A stretch of DNA of 64,000 bases from Thiohalobacter thiocyanaticus (GCF_002356355.1 NZ_AP018052.1:2046001-2110000); one strand, 5' to 3'; numbered from the stretch's first letter, positions 39,318 through 53,651 are shown. The notes: generated by a model from the letters alone, not told the origin. Program-made: numbers and translations.

Positions 39318-40232
39318 TCAGATTTCGCCGCCGGCGGCCTGGATCAGGGCCTCCTCGATGGCGTTCGGTGCGCACATGATGTTGAAGAAGGTGGCACCGG
39401 TCTCACTGGCGATCATCGGCAGATGCGGCCAGCTGATGGCGATGCGGAAGCGGGCATACAGGGCATACACATCACCGCCTGAGACCAGGATCTCGTAAGG
39501 CAGGTGACCGGTGGAACGCAGCTGATCCTTGTCCACGCGGCTCATGATGTACTCGTCACCGGAGCAGCCTTCGCTGAGGCCCACGCCGAACACAGTCTCT
39601 TCCTTGCCGGGGATGTCGATGCGATAGACCTTGGTGGCGCCGCCGCGGGCACTGGCCAGGCCTTCCTCGACAGCCTTGATGGCCTCCTCATGGCTGTCGT
39701 ACTGAGCCAGTTCGGACGGATCGTCGAAGTACTCCATACCGAACATGTAATGATACTTGCGCAGGTCCTTGGAGCTCAGTTGCTCTTCACCGGTACCGAA
39801 CTCGGTCTGCTTGCCCAGGGCGTCCTTGAGCTTGGCCGCGGCGTTGGTCAGGCTGGACTCGTCATCCAGGCGGTAGGCATTACCGTAGTACTCGGGATTG
39901 GTGTAGGAAACCTGGATCTCCTCGCCCACCTGGGTCAGGGTGACGCGCTGACCTGCCGCGTAGCCGCCGAACTCGGAGCTGGCCGCGGCCTGCTTCAGTT
40001 CGTCGTTGGTGATGGCCAGAATCAGAGCACCCTCGTAGGGGGTGTAGGAACCGACGATCTCGAAGCCCGCCGAGGTCACCTTGGACTTGACCTCATCGGC
40101 CACGGCATTGATGTCACCGCTGGTGGTATAGGCCAGGCTGAACGGCTTCAACTCCTCGGCCGACACTGCACTGCTGGCGGTGAAGGCGAACACTGCACCT
40201 GCAAGACAGATTTTCTTGATTGCATTGATCAT
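39318..40232 (-). CDS. Exported protein, DUF302-like folds (tentative)
   Basis: 304 residues with a signal peptide (IKKICLAGAVFAFTASSAVSAEE). The pattern of strand-helix-strand near residues 30-120 (FSLAYTTSGDINAVADEV, GFEIVGSYTPYEGALILAIT) and again near 255-300 (LPMIASETGATFFNIMCAP) resembles DUF302 modules. I cannot confirm this without a profile search. Function unknown, probably periplasmic. It is monocistronic with its own terminator; AGGAG precedes the ATG. It is divergent from nudJ across an A/T-rich region of about 300 bases. Confidence 0.7.
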   Translation of the reverse strand: MINAIKKICLAGAVFAFTASSAVSAEELKPFSLAYTTSGDINAVADEVKSKVTSAGFEIVGSYTPYEGALILAITNDELKQAAASSEFGGYAAGQRVTLTQVGEEIQVSYTNPEYYGNAYRLDDESSLTNAAAKLKDALGKQTEFGTGEEQLSSKDLRKYHYMFGMEYFDDPSELAQYDSHEEAIKAVEEGLASARGGATKVYRIDIPGKEETVFGVGLSEGCSGDEYIMSRVDKDQLRSTGHLPYEILVSGGDVYALYARFRIAISWPHLPMIASETGATFFNIMCAPNAIEEALIQAAGGEI

Positions 40233-40444
40233 TGTGCAACTCCTCCGTTACATGATTTATTCTGGAAATGTCGGAACTCTGCCCGATCGGTTTTATCTTC
40301 CCGCCGTGCCGGCAGTTCCCTGGCCGGATCCCGACGGTGATGGGCAATAGTAATCCATCGAGCCGCTTTTGATGTCAAGCGAAAAAGACAAAAAATCGAC
40401 GCCTGTGCAGATTAGCCTTTACAACCGACTGAAACCAAAATTTT

Positions 40445-40460
40445 ATTAGTATTCACTAAT
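40445..40460. promoter_or_regulatory. Palindromic operator-like site upstream of nudJ
   Basis: ATTAGTATTCACTAAT: perfect 6-base arms around ATTC, within an A/T-rich stretch of the divergent region 40233-40528. It resembles the site at 18876-18891 upstream of the tandem-DsrC gene. The regulator is unknown. Confidence 0.45.
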
Positions 40461-40528
40461 CTTTTAACATTACATCGGCTCCGGCATCCCCGACCGGCCC
40501 CAGAACCCACTGGAGTTGCACTGCATTC

Positions 40529-40987
40529 ATGACCTGGAAACCGCATGTCACCGTCGCCGCCGTCATCGAACACAGCGGTTACTTCCTCTGTGTGGAGGAG
40601 ACCATCGAGGGTCGGTCACGGCTGAACCAGCCGGCCGGTCACCTGGAGCCGGGCGAATCCCTGACCGATGCGATCATCCGCGAGGTTCGCGAGGAAACCA
40701 CGCGCGCTTTCACCCCCGAAGCGCTGGTCGGTGTGTACCTGTGGCGCGCGGGACCACGACACCCCACCTTCCTGCGGGTGACCTTCACCGGCTATGTGGA
40801 TGAATCCGATCCGGCGTTGCAGACGGATACCGAGATCGACGCCAACGTCTGGCTCAGTCCGGACGACATCCGCACGCGGCGCCGGGAGTGGCGCAGCCCG
40901 CTGGTGATGCAGTGCATCGACGACTATCTGGCCGGGCAGCGCTATCCCCTGTCACTGCTGCGCAGCCTGGTGGACGCAACACCGTGA
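40529..40987 (+). CDS. nudJ: NUDIX hydrolase NudJ-like
   Basis: 152 residues with the NUDIX box [21 protein letters not shown] (reading from about residue 37). NudJ-type phosphatases act on thiamine pyrophosphate intermediates and nucleoside di/triphosphates. Its place directly before mnmA is the conserved gammaproteobacterial order. Its TGA overlaps the mnmA GTG (GTGA), so translation is coupled. Confidence 0.93.
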   Translation: MTWKPHVTVAAVIEHSGYFLCVEETIEGRSRLNQPAGHLEPGESLTDAIIREVREETTRAFTPEALVGVYLWRAGPRHPTFLRVTFTGYVDESDPALQTDTEIDANVWLSPDDIRTRRREWRSPLVMQCIDDYLAGQRYPLSLLRSLVDATP

Positions 40988-42084
40988 CGCGACCGGTGGA
41001 CACACGCGTGATCGTGGGCCTGTCCGGCGGCGTGGACTCGGCCGTCGCCGCCCTGCGGTTGCTGGAACAGGGATTTGAGGTCGAAGGCCTGTTCATGAAG
41101 AACTGGGACGAGGACGATGCCGACGGCCACTGCCCCGCGGCCGAAGACCTGGCCGATGCCGAAGCCGTGGCCGAACGCCTGGGCATGAAACTGCACAAGG
41201 TGAATTTCTCGGCCGAGTACTGGGACCGGGTGTTCGAGTATTTCCTGGCCGAGTATCGCGCCGGACGCACACCCAATCCGGACGTACTCTGCAATCGCGA
41301 GATCAAGTTCCGTGCCTTCCTGGACTACGCCCTCTCACTGGGCGCCGACGGCATAGCCACCGGTCATTACGCCCGCATCGATTCCACGGCGGGCGGGGTG
41401 CGCCTGCTCAAGGGTGTGGATGACAACAAGGATCAGTCCTATTTTCTTTATCTGCTGACGCAGGCACAACTCAGCCACAGCCGCTTCCCGCTGGGCGGGA
41501 TGCACAAGGATGAGGTCCGTGCCCGCGCCCGCCAGGCCGGCTTCCCCAATCACGCCAAGAAGGACAGCACCGGCATCTGCTTCATCGGCGAGCGCCGCTT
41601 CAATACCTTCCTGAAGCAATACCTGCCGGCACAGCCGGGGGAGATCGTGGATGAAGCCGGCCACATACTCGGCGAGCACCAGGGCCTGATGTATCACACC
41701 ATCGGCCAGCGCCAGGGGCTGGGCATCGGCGGCCGGGCCGACAGCAGCGGCGCGCCCTGGTACGTGGCCGACAAGGATCTGGAGCACAACCGCCTGCTCG
41801 TGGTCCAGGGCGGCAACCACCCGCGGCTGCTGCACACCGGACTCACCCTGACTCGTCTGCACTGGATCAACGGGTCCGCGCCGCAGCAGCCGCTCGCATG
41901 CAGCGCCAGGATCCGCTACCGCCAGAGCGATCAGCCATGCCTGCTCGAACCGCGTGGCGCTCAGCACTGGCAGGTGCGGTTCGACTCGGCCCAACGGGCC
42001 ATCACGCCGGGACAGGCGGTGGTGTTCTATCAGGGCGAGGAATGCCTGGGCGGCGGGACCATAGAGGCAGGATTCAACCCGTAG
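40984..42084 (+). CDS. mnmA: tRNA-specific 2-thiouridylase MnmA
   Basis: 366 residues. PP-loop [13 protein letters not shown] for ATP, the catalytic cysteines in [10 protein letters not shown] and [10 protein letters not shown], and YYVADKDLE-like [11 protein letters not shown] near the C terminus. It inserts sulfur at U34 of Glu/Lys/Gln tRNAs, with sulfur relayed through Tus proteins including TusE, a DsrC relative. The GTG start at 40984 overlaps the nudJ stop; an in-frame upstream start would overlap nudJ by nearly 100 bases. Confidence 0.96.
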   Translation: MTRPVDTRVIVGLSGGVDSAVAALRLLEQGFEVEGLFMKNWDEDDADGHCPAAEDLADAEAVAERLGMKLHKVNFSAEYWDRVFEYFLAEYRAGRTPNPDVLCNREIKFRAFLDYALSLGADGIATGHYARIDSTAGGVRLLKGVDDNKDQSYFLYLLTQAQLSHSRFPLGGMHKDEVRARARQAGFPNHAKKDSTGICFIGERRFNTFLKQYLPAQPGEIVDEAGHILGEHQGLMYHTIGQRQGLGIGGRADSSGAPWYVADKDLEHNRLLVVQGGNHPRLLHTGLTLTRLHWINGSAPQQPLACSARIRYRQSDQPCLLEPRGAQHWQVRFDSAQRAITPGQAVVFYQGEECLGGGTIEAGFNP

Positions 42085-42172
42085 GTTGGGCCGAGCTATA
42101 GTGTCAATCCGGACTTGATCATCACTCAACACGGTCCGCATACTTGGCACCAGCCAACCACCACCAGCCGTC

Positions 42173-42811
42173 ATGAGCCAATCCCTGTCCGATCGCTGTC
42201 TCGCCCTTGCCGGCGTCTTCCAGTCCGCCCTGCTGGTACGCGAGTACGCCCACAACGGCCGCGCCGACAGTGCCGAGCGCGAAACCCTGATACGCAGCCT
42301 GCTGATCACCGACCCGGCCAGCACCGCCGAGGTCTACGGCGGCGTCGAACCGCTGCGGCGCGGGCTGGAGGGCCTGATCCAGCGCCTCGGCGGCGGCCGC
42401 GGCGCCGCGCCGGAGATGGAAACCACACGCTACGCCATCGCCCTGCTGCATCTCGCTCACAAGCTGCAGCGCCGTCGGGATCTGATGGATATCCTGGCCG
42501 AGGGCATTACCCAGGCCAAACACCAGGCAGAGTATTTTTCCCCCGCCCACGAGAACGTGATCGCCGCGCTGGCCGATCTGTATCAGCAGACCGTGAGCAC
42601 CCTCACACCGCGCATCATGGTTCAGGGCGAGGCCGCTGTGCTGGGCAACCCTGACAACCAGAACTGGATCCGCGCCCTGCTGCTGGCCGGGATTCGTTCC
42701 GCCGTGCTGTGGGAACAGTCCGGCGGCCGGCGCTGGCAGCTGCTGGTACGGCGCAAGGCGCTGCTGCAGGCGGCACGTTCGCTGCTGGAGACCACCGGCA
42801 CCGCCGTCTAG
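42173..42811 (+). CDS. hflD: HflD homolog
   Basis: 212 residues, all helical: DRCLALAGVFQSALLVREYAH, YGGVEPLRRGLEGLI, YAIALLHLAHKLQRR, and GEAAVLGNPDNQNWIRALLLAGIRSAVLW match the HflD family, which in E. coli affects lambda CII and associates with the membrane. It follows mnmA by 88 bases, the standard order. Its TAG stop shares CTAG with the convergent diguanylate cyclase. Confidence 0.93.
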   Translation: MSQSLSDRCLALAGVFQSALLVREYAHNGRADSAERETLIRSLLITDPASTAEVYGGVEPLRRGLEGLIQRLGGGRGAAPEMETTRYAIALLHLAHKLQRRRDLMDILAEGITQAKHQAEYFSPAHENVIAALADLYQQTVSTLTPRIMVQGEAAVLGNPDNQNWIRALLLAGIRSAVLWEQSGGRRWQLLVRRKALLQAARSLLETTGTAV

Positions 42812-44601
42812 GCCACAGAGGCAACGGGACGGTAGCGGATGCGATTGCGGCCGTCGTGTTTGGCCTGGTAGAGGTACTTGTCGGCGACGGAAATCAGGCT
42901 GTCCAGATTGGGATGTTCAACATCGCGCTCGGCAACTCCGAAGCTGGCAGTGACCGTGATGATGTCATCACCCCACCGCAGGCGGACGGCCTCGATGGCC
43001 TGACGCAGCCGCTCCGCCAGCGCAGCCGCTTCCTCCAGCCCGGTTTCGGGCAGCAGCAGGATGAACTCCTCCCCACCCCAGCGCGCCGCCACGTCCTGTT
43101 GACGGATGGTGTCGATGATCACCTCCGCCACCGTGATCAACACCTTGTCGCCGTAGGCATGGCCATAGCTGTCGTTGATGCGCTTGAAGCAGTCGATATC
43201 CAGCAGCACCACGGCCAGCGGATGCCCCTGGCGATGGGCGATATTCCAGACGGGCCGGGCCTCGTCGGTGAAGGCACGACGGTTTTTCATCCCGGTCAGC
43301 GGGTCCTGCCGCGCCAGCTGCTCGGCCAGCAGACGTTCGGACTGGCCGACCCGGAACTGATAGGTCAGTGCCAGCGCCAGCAGGGTGGCATCCAGCAGCA
43401 TGCCGATATCGACGGCGCGGTAGGTCCAGACACTGGTGGGAATGTAGCCCCAGACCGCCAGTGCCGTGGTTGCCGCGCCGGCCATGGCCGCGACCGCCGC
43501 CAGCAGGAAGTAACGGGCCGCGCGCATGCCGCCGCGTACGGCCAGCAGGCCCAGCGACAGCATGATCAGGGTGAACAGGGTGACAAAGCTGAACGCCACC
43601 AGCAGGGCGAAATACTGGCTGCTGAACAGCGCGGCCAGCCCCAGCAGCCCGACGCCGGCGCCGATATAGGCCAGCACCGCGCGATGCACACGCGGAAAGT
43701 TGCAGCGCGTCTCCAGGAAGCTCAGGGCGAAGGCCAGCCCCGCCACTCCGTAGAGCACCATCAGCACCGGATTGGACCACTGCGCCCAGCCCGGGCTGTC
43801 CGGCCACAGCCAGCGGAAACCGTGTCCGGTATAGGCGATGTTCATCAGCAGGAATGCGCCCAGATAGAGCGAGTACAGGCCATAGCGCGGCACGCCCAGA
43901 CCGGCATAGAGCATCAGGTTGTAGATCAGCAGCGCCAGCAGAAAACCGTACAACACTCCATAGCTGTACTGCTGCAGCGTGGCATGGCTGCGGGCCTGCT
44001 CGGGCGCGTGCAGGTACAGCGGTATCAGCATCGGGTCCGGGGTCTGCACCCTGATGAAGACCTCTGACCTGCCCGGGACGAAACTGTGCTGGAATACGAA
44101 ATGGCGACTGTCCACACTGCGATGCGCAAACGGCAGACTGTCGCCCGCCTGATCCATCGCCAGGGTCCGGCCATCCTGGCGGACATAGAATTCGACCCGA
44201 TCCAGCCAGGTGGTCTCCACCGACAACTGCCGTCGCAACGGTTCGCCGGTGTCGTTGACCACCCTGAAATGCAGCCACACCGGCCGCGCGCCGATGCCGT
44301 AGTTCAGGATCGGGGCAGCAGCGGGCCTGAAGCTGTCCGCAGCGAGCGCCGCAACCGCCTGCTGCAGTACCAGCCGGTCACCGGTTTCCTGGTAATAGCT
44401 GACGGAGGCGCCGATCGGCCCCTCGTGGACAGCCGTCAGTGACAGCGGCGCAGCGGCCGGCGCCAGGCCGGGGATCAGGGTCAGCAGCAGGGCGAAATAC
44501 CGCAGCCACGGCCATGGCCGAACCCGCCGGGCAGGGTTGCGCTCGTGCGCCCGCGGCCCTGCGTCGCGTGGCGCGGCATCGTAATCATTCATCTGCGTCA
44601 T
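42808..44601 (-). CDS. 7TMR-DISM diguanylate cyclase
   Basis: 597 residues. A signal-anchor region (about 30-50), an extracellular 7TMR-DISM type 2 beta domain (about 55-190; RPVWLHFRVVNDTGEPLRRQ), seven membrane segments (about 205-400) and a GGDEF domain (about 430-590) follow in order. The active site reads RWGGEEF, and the I-site RQQD lies five residues before it. It makes cyclic di-GMP in response to an extracellular ligand not predictable from sequence. It separates hflD from acnA-purB. An alternative ATG three codons downstream is possible. Confidence 0.92.
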   Translation of the reverse strand: MTQMNDYDAAPRDAGPRAHERNPARRVRPWPWLRYFALLLTLIPGLAPAAAPLSLTAVHEGPIGASVSYYQETGDRLVLQQAVAALAADSFRPAAAPILNYGIGARPVWLHFRVVNDTGEPLRRQLSVETTWLDRVEFYVRQDGRTLAMDQAGDSLPFAHRSVDSRHFVFQHSFVPGRSEVFIRVQTPDPMLIPLYLHAPEQARSHATLQQYSYGVLYGFLLALLIYNLMLYAGLGVPRYGLYSLYLGAFLLMNIAYTGHGFRWLWPDSPGWAQWSNPVLMVLYGVAGLAFALSFLETRCNFPRVHRAVLAYIGAGVGLLGLAALFSSQYFALLVAFSFVTLFTLIMLSLGLLAVRGGMRAARYFLLAAVAAMAGAATTALAVWGYIPTSVWTYRAVDIGMLLDATLLALALTYQFRVGQSERLLAEQLARQDPLTGMKNRRAFTDEARPVWNIAHRQGHPLAVVLLDIDCFKRINDSYGHAYGDKVLITVAEVIIDTIRQQDVAARWGGEEFILLLPETGLEEAAALAERLRQAIEAVRLRWGDDIITVTASFGVAERDVEHPNLDSLISVADKYLYQAKHDGRNRIRYRPVASVA

Positions 44602-44923
44602 TGATGGGGGTGGTAACGTCGGTCAGTTTCCCTGGCGGGCGCCCGTTCAATCATAGCGGCGGAGGCCCCGGCAGCTTGACCGACAGGGATCGCGTTAGGC
44701 ACGCATATAATAATAACCAATCACATTAATTTTGCTCTGTATCATACTGTTGTTAAATATATTATTTAACCCTTACTTTCGAGATCCACAGGCATGTCGT
44801 TGTTTCGGCTTGCATTTCCGACTACTCAGCCGGCGCCAAATCCGACATAATGGCGCGCTTGCCGGAAACCCGTTTTCCCCCGGCCCGGCTTCGCCCCCGA
44901 ATCAGAACCAGACAGGAGTCAGC
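44602..44923. other. Divergent promoter region between diguanylate cyclase gene and acnA
   Basis: 322 bases, no credible gene. From 44700 to 44775 it is A/T-rich (ATATAATAATAACC, TTAAATATATTATTTAACC), the likely acnA promoter area. GACAGGAGTCAGC before 44924 is the acnA ribosome-binding site. No clear operator seen. Confidence 0.5.
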
Positions 44924-47593
<2,670 letters not shown>

Positions 47594-47612
47594 GATAAAC
47601 CCTTTACCCTTT

Positions 47613-47815
47613 AAACGCAGAGACGCGGAGACGCAGAGATCGCAAAGTTATAGAAATAGCCTGACTAACCTGGTACGTCATTCCGGCGCAGGCCGGAATC
47701 CAGTACCCGCGGCGGTTTCTGGATCCCGGCCTGCGCCGGGATGACGGGGATGGTTAAGGTGTTTATCACACTCCAGGGTTCTTTGCGTTCTCTGCGCCTC
47801 TGCGCCTCTGCGTTG
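47613..47815. repeat. Nested inverted repeat element (family C)
   Basis: Outer arms AAACGCAGAGACGCGGAGAC (47613 on) and inverted CTCTGCGCCTCTGCGTTG (to 47815). Inner arms GTCATTCCGGCGCAGGCC... (47677-47703) and TGGATCCCGGCCTGCGCC... (47719-47745). It fills the acnA-purB gap. Confidence 0.8.
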
Positions 47816-47833
47816 AATATCTTCAATAGGTAA

Positions 47834-49289
<1,456 letters not shown>

Positions 49290-49345
49290 AATCGCCCGTT
49301 TTTCCTGCCGTTCCCAAATGCCCCCGATTCCGGCACCATATCCCC

Positions 49346-49819
49346 ATGACCGACGCCGCCGCCCCCGAAACCGGCTTTCTCATCGCCCGCGCCGACTGGG
49401 AAACCGACGCCACCGCCATCCGCGCCATCCGCACGACCGTGTTCGTCGAGGAACAGGGTATCGATCCTGAACTGGAATTCGACGGCGCGGATCCACTCTG
49501 CGTCCATTACCTCGCCTACGCCATCGACGGCCGCCCCATCGCCACCGCGCGCATGGCCGCCGACGGCCGCATCGGCCGCATGGCCGTACTGCCCGACTAC
49601 CGCAACCAGGGCGTGGGCAGTGCCCTGCTGTTGAGCCTGATCGAACTGGCCGGCGAGCATGAACTGGACGAGGTCTATGTGCACGCCCAGGCGAGCGCCG
49701 CCACCTTCTATCACCAGCACGGCTTCATCGCCACCGGCGAGCCGTTCGCGGAGGCCGGCATCACCCACTACAGCATGTCCCGTTTCTGCGAGACCTTCCC
49801 GACCCGCGAGGACGGGTAA
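49346..49819 (+). CDS. GNAT-family N-acetyltransferase
   Basis: 157 residues with the acetyl-CoA loop in GRMAVLPDYRNQGVGSALLLSLIEL and FYHQHGF near the end. The segment IRTTVFVEEQGIDPELEFDG resembles the ElaA-like subgroup. Substrate unknown. It is 7 bases before the next gene, so they form a pair. Confidence 0.88.
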   Translation: MTDAAAPETGFLIARADWETDATAIRAIRTTVFVEEQGIDPELEFDGADPLCVHYLAYAIDGRPIATARMAADGRIGRMAVLPDYRNQGVGSALLLSLIELAGEHELDEVYVHAQASAATFYHQHGFIATGEPFAEAGITHYSMSRFCETFPTREDG

Positions 49820-49826
49820 AGACACC

Positions 49827-50357
49827 ATGTCCGACTTCGCCGAAGCCCTTGCCAGCCTGAATCCCGAACTCGGTCAGACCGAAGGCGAGTTCACCCTCAG
49901 GACCCGAGACGACAACCGCCTGGCCGTGGACACCCTGCTCCCGCTGGCGCATCGACGCATCGAAATCTTCACCCGCGACCTCGACCCCCAGCTCTACGAC
50001 CGCAGCCCCGTGATCGAGGCCATGGCGCAGTTCGCCCTGCGTCACCGCAACTGCCGCATCCGCATCCTCACCCACGACGCGGAGCCGGCCGTGAAGGCCG
50101 GCAACCGGCTGATCGAACTCTGCCGGCGCCTGAGCAGCTACGCCGAGATCCGCCGCAGCCACGAGGACTACCGCGAACGCAGCGACAGCTTCCTGCTGGT
50201 GGACGATTACGGTTTACTGGAACGCAAGCTCGCCAGCCGCTTCGAGGGTCGGGTGAGTTTCAAGCTGCCACTGGAGGTGCGCCGCCTGCGCAGCGAGTTC
50301 GACGAGATCTGGGAGCGCAGCAGCACCGATCCGGAACTGCGGCGGCTGCATCTTTAA
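49827..50357 (+). CDS. Conserved hypothetical protein paired with GNAT gene
   Basis: 176 residues. I do not recognise a characterised family. It reads DTLLPLAHRRIEIFTRDLDPQLYD, CRIRILTHDAEPAVKAG, FLLVDDYGLLERKLASRFEGRV, a pattern suggestive of a phospholipase D-like or nuclease-like beta-alpha fold but without an HKD motif. No signal peptide. Tight spacing to the GNAT gene suggests shared function. Confidence 0.72.
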   Translation: MSDFAEALASLNPELGQTEGEFTLRTRDDNRLAVDTLLPLAHRRIEIFTRDLDPQLYDRSPVIEAMAQFALRHRNCRIRILTHDAEPAVKAGNRLIELCRRLSSYAEIRRSHEDYRERSDSFLLVDDYGLLERKLASRFEGRVSFKLPLEVRRLRSEFDEIWERSSTDPELRRLHL

Positions 50358-50367
50358 TTGTGCGGCC

Positions 50368-51204
50368 TCAGCGGCCCAGGGCGCGGGCGTGGTAGGCAAG
50401 GTGCTCGCCGATGAAGCTGGCGATGAAATGGTAGCTGTGATCATAGTCCGGCTGGCGCCGCAACCTGAGCGGAAAATCCCGCTCGGCACAGGCCTGCTCC
50501 AGTGCCTCGGGCAGCAGCTGCTCGGCCAGGAACTCATCGGCCGTACCCTGATCGATCAGCAGCTCGATCGGCTCGGCCCCGGCCCGGACCAGACAGGTGG
50601 CGTCATAGGCTTCCCAGTCCCGGCGGTCCTCGCCCAGGTAGGCACTGAAGCAGCCCTCGCCCCAGCCGCAGCGCACCGGGTGGCAGATGGGGGCGAAGGC
50701 GGAGACGGAGCGGTAGAGGCCGGGCTCGCGCAGGGCGCAGACCAGGGCCCCGTGCCCGCCCATGGAGTGGCCGCTGATGCTGCGCAGCCCCGGCACCAGC
50801 GGCAGCGCGCCCTCGACCAGGGCCGGCAGCTCGCGGGTGACGTAGTGGTACATCCGGTAGTGGCGCGACCAGGGTGCGCGGGTGGCATCGACGTAGAAGC
50901 CCGCGCCCTGCCCCAGATCGTAACGCTCCGGCGCGTCGGGCACCTCCTCGCCGCGCGGACTGGTGTCCGGAATCACCAGGGCAAGCCCCAGTTCGGCGGC
51001 ATAGCGCTGGGCGCCGGCCTTGACCCGGAAGTTGTCGTCGGTGCAGGTCAGGCCCGACAGCCAGTACAGGCTGGGCACCGGGCCCTGCTCCGCCTGCGGC
51101 GGCAGGTAAACCGAGAAGGTCATCGGGCAGTTGCAGCTGGTGGAGTCGTGGCGATAGCGTTCCAGCCAGCCGCCTGACTCCTTCACGCGTTCGATGCGTT
51201 CCAT
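50368..51204 (-). CDS. fghA: S-formylglutathione hydrolase
   Basis: 278 residues, alpha/beta hydrolase. Nucleophile elbow GHSMGGHGAL, the Asp in LIDQGTADEF and His in DYDHSYHFIASF complete the triad. YWLSGLTCTDDNF is an esterase D signature. It hydrolyses S-formylglutathione to formate. The ATG at 51204 is 11 bases past the frmA stop, so both form a formaldehyde-detoxification operon. Confidence 0.95.
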   Translation of the reverse strand: MERIERVKESGGWLERYRHDSTSCNCPMTFSVYLPPQAEQGPVPSLYWLSGLTCTDDNFRVKAGAQRYAAELGLALVIPDTSPRGEEVPDAPERYDLGQGAGFYVDATRAPWSRHYRMYHYVTRELPALVEGALPLVPGLRSISGHSMGGHGALVCALREPGLYRSVSAFAPICHPVRCGWGEGCFSAYLGEDRRDWEAYDATCLVRAGAEPIELLIDQGTADEFLAEQLLPEALEQACAERDFPLRLRRQPDYDHSYHFIASFIGEHLAYHARALGR

Positions 51205-51214
51205 GGTCAGCCCC

Positions 51215-52324
51215 TCAGAAGATGATGACCGAGCGGATGCTCTTGCCGGCATGCATCAGATCAAACGCGGTGTTGATCTCCTCCAGCGGCAGGGTGTGGG
51301 TGACCAGGCGATCGATTTCGATCCGGCCGTTCAGATACTGCTCGACATAGTCCGGCAGCTGACTGCGGCCCTTGACCCCGCCGAAGGCCGATCCCTTCCA
51401 GGTCCTGCCGGTTACCAGCTGAAACGGCCGGGTATGAATCTCCTGGCCGGCGCCGGCCACGCCGATGATGGTGGACACGCCCCAGCCCATGTGACAGCAC
51501 TCCAGGGCCTCGCGCATCACCTCGACATTGCCGATGCACTCGAAGGAATAGTCCACCCCGCCGCCCGTCATCTCCACGATCGCCTCGGTGACGGTGGTGC
51601 CCAGCTCGGCCGGGTTGACGCAGTCCGTGGCCCCCAGGGCGCGGGCCATCTCGAACTTGTCCGGATTGACGTCGACGGCGATGATACGGTCGGCCTGGGC
51701 CATCACCGCACCCTGGATCACCGACAGGCCGATGCCGCCGAGGCCGAACACGGCCACGCTGGAACCCGGCTCGACCTGCGCGGTATTGCGCACGGCGCCG
51801 ATGCCGGTGGTGATGCCGCAGCCAAGCAGGCATACCTTGTCCAGCGGCGCGGCGGGATTGACCTTGGCGAGCGCGATCTCCGGCACCACGGTATATTCCG
51901 AGAAGGTGGAGCAGCCCATGTAATGATAGATCGGCTTGCCCTTATGCGAGAAGCGCCGGGTATGGTCGGGCATGTAGCCGGTCCAGACGGTGGCGGCGAT
52001 GGACTGGCAGAGATTGGTCTTGGGAGAACGGCAATACTCGCACTCCCCGCATTCAGGGATATACAGCGGTATGACGTGATCGCCGGGCTTGAGCCCCTTC
52101 ACGCCCGGGCCGCATTCCACCACTTCGCAGCCACCCTCGTGGCCGAGCACACAGGGAAAGGCCCCCTCCGGATCCTCGCCCGACAGGGTGAAGGCATCGG
52201 TGTGACAGACCCCGGAGGCCACCACCTTGAGCAGGACCTCCCCCTCCTTCGGCCCCTCGACGTCGATTTCCTCGATGGACAGGGGCTGTCTGGGTGCCCA
52301 GGCGACCGCAGCGCGTGCTTTCAT
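51215..52324 (-). CDS. frmA: S-(hydroxymethyl)glutathione dehydrogenase / class III alcohol dehydrogenase
   Basis: 369 residues of the zinc alcohol dehydrogenase family. Catalytic zinc site [17 protein letters not shown] and [10 protein letters not shown], structural zinc cysteines [16 protein letters not shown], and the NAD motif [17 protein letters not shown]. It oxidises hydroxymethylglutathione made from formaldehyde. The ATG at 52324 is the standard MKARAAVAW start. No frmR repressor gene is adjacent. Confidence 0.96.
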   Translation of the reverse strand: MKARAAVAWAPRQPLSIEEIDVEGPKEGEVLLKVVASGVCHTDAFTLSGEDPEGAFPCVLGHEGGCEVVECGPGVKGLKPGDHVIPLYIPECGECEYCRSPKTNLCQSIAATVWTGYMPDHTRRFSHKGKPIYHYMGCSTFSEYTVVPEIALAKVNPAAPLDKVCLLGCGITTGIGAVRNTAQVEPGSSVAVFGLGGIGLSVIQGAVMAQADRIIAVDVNPDKFEMARALGATDCVNPAELGTTVTEAIVEMTGGGVDYSFECIGNVEVMREALECCHMGWGVSTIIGVAGAGQEIHTRPFQLVTGRTWKGSAFGGVKGRSQLPDYVEQYLNGRIEIDRLVTHTLPLEEINTAFDLMHAGKSIRSVIIF

Positions 52325-52751
52325 GGATTCAACCTCGGATGGTGGAAAACAAAGGTCGGATTGTTGCAGAAAACACCGTCGATTTCGACACCGCAGGACA
52401 ACCCTGTACGGCCCCGGCGTCACGGGTGCGCAGGCACTGCAACGCTCCCTGTCCCCGCCCCGGGGTGATCGTGTATCCTGATCCCCTCAGGCAATCCATG
52501 CGACAGATACCATCATGACGCGCTGCCCAGGTTTCGTGTTTCCGCTGCTTCTCCTGCAGGGCATCCTGACCGGCGTACGCGCGACTGGTGGCATGCGCAA
52601 CGGGAAGACGATGCAGGGCCCGGGACGATCCCGGTATCCGGGGTTTCTGCGCCGCCTTGGCAACCACAGTGATTGAAATCCCGGATAAGCCTCCCGCCCG
52701 CGGCGCATCGCGGGTGGAGACCGCCAACCCAGCCCCTGACAGCCAGCGCCG
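52325..52751. other. Gap between frmA and the DMT transporter gene
   Basis: 427 bases. It should hold the promoters of frmA (minus) and of the transporter gene (plus). A 53-codon reading frame at 52515-52676 begins with a hydrophobic stretch (FVFPLLLLQGIL) but its second half is not protein-like and no homolog is recognised, so I do not call it a gene. Confidence 0.4.
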
Positions 52752-53651
52752 ATGCCAAGCTTACTGACGTCCATCCCCGCCCTTGCCCTCGCCTTCGTCT
52801 TCCTCTGGAATTCCGGCTTCATCGGCGCCGAATACGGCCTGCCCGACGCCGGCACCTTCACCCTGCTGTTCTGGCGCTACACCGCCCTGACCCTGGCGCT
52901 GGCACTGTTTCTGGCCTGGCACCGGCGCCTGGAATGGCCCGGCATGGAGGCCGCGGGCCACGCCGCCCTGGTGGGCGCGCTGGCCCACGGCGTCTGGCTG
53001 GCCTGCGTACTGCTGTCACTGGAACAGGGTGTGCCCGCCGGCATCGTCGCCCTGGTGGTCGCCCTGCAGCCGCTGGCCACCGGTGCCTTCTCAGGACGGA
53101 TGACCGGCGAGAGCACGAGTGCCCGGCAATGGGCCGGACTGATACTGGGATTCTGCGGGGTGGCGGTCGCCGTCGGCGCCCGCATCGACTGGAACGACAG
53201 CGGCTCCGTATTCGGCTACCTCATCCCGCTCGGCTCGGTGGCGGCCATTACCCTGGCCAGCCTGCTGCAGCGCCGGCGGGAGGTACTGGGCAGAGTGGTC
53301 ATGCCGCTGGACCTGACCCTGTTCTACCAGAGCCTGGCAACAGCCCTGGCGCTCGCCCTGCCCGCCGTGGCCGTGGAACAGCTGGCGACCCACTGGACGC
53401 CGCGATTCCTGGCCACCATGGCCTGGCTCATCTTCGCCGTCTCCCTCGGCGCCTATGGCCTGATGTGGCTGCTGCTGGCACGGATTGACGCGGTACGCGT
53501 CGCCAGCCTGTTCTACCTGGGCCCGCCGGTCACCATGCTGATGGCCTGGATCGCGTTCGGGGATCGTTTGCTCGGGACCGATATCGCCGGTCTGATGATT
53601 GCGGCCGTGGGTGTGGTGCTGGTTCAGGGCGTTCGCCGACGCCCCGGTTGA
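52752..53651 (+). CDS. EamA/DMT-family membrane transporter
   Basis: 299 residues with about ten membrane segments in two EamA repeats. Segments AFVFLWNSGFIGAEYGL, GVPAGIVALVVALQPL and RVASLFYLGPPVTMLMAWIAFGD match the drug/metabolite transporter superfamily. Substrate unknown. It converges on the cytochrome b gene 64 bases away. A decayed copy with the same spacing to a second cytochrome b gene lies at 58540-59121. Confidence 0.9.
   Translation: MPSLLTSIPALALAFVFLWNSGFIGAEYGLPDAGTFTLLFWRYTALTLALALFLAWHRRLEWPGMEAAGHAALVGALAHGVWLACVLLSLEQGVPAGIVALVVALQPLATGAFSGRMTGESTSARQWAGLILGFCGVAVAVGARIDWNDSGSVFGYLIPLGSVAAITLASLLQRRREVLGRVVMPLDLTLFYQSLATALALALPAVAVEQLATHWTPRFLATMAWLIFAVSLGAYGLMWLLLARIDAVRVASLFYLGPPVTMLMAWIAFGDRLLGTDIAGLMIAAVGVVLVQGVRRRPG

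Noticed and set aside
52515-52676. 53-codon frame with a hydrophobic start upstream of the DMT gene
   Set aside because: No convincing ribosome-binding site, non-protein-like second half, no recognised homolog.
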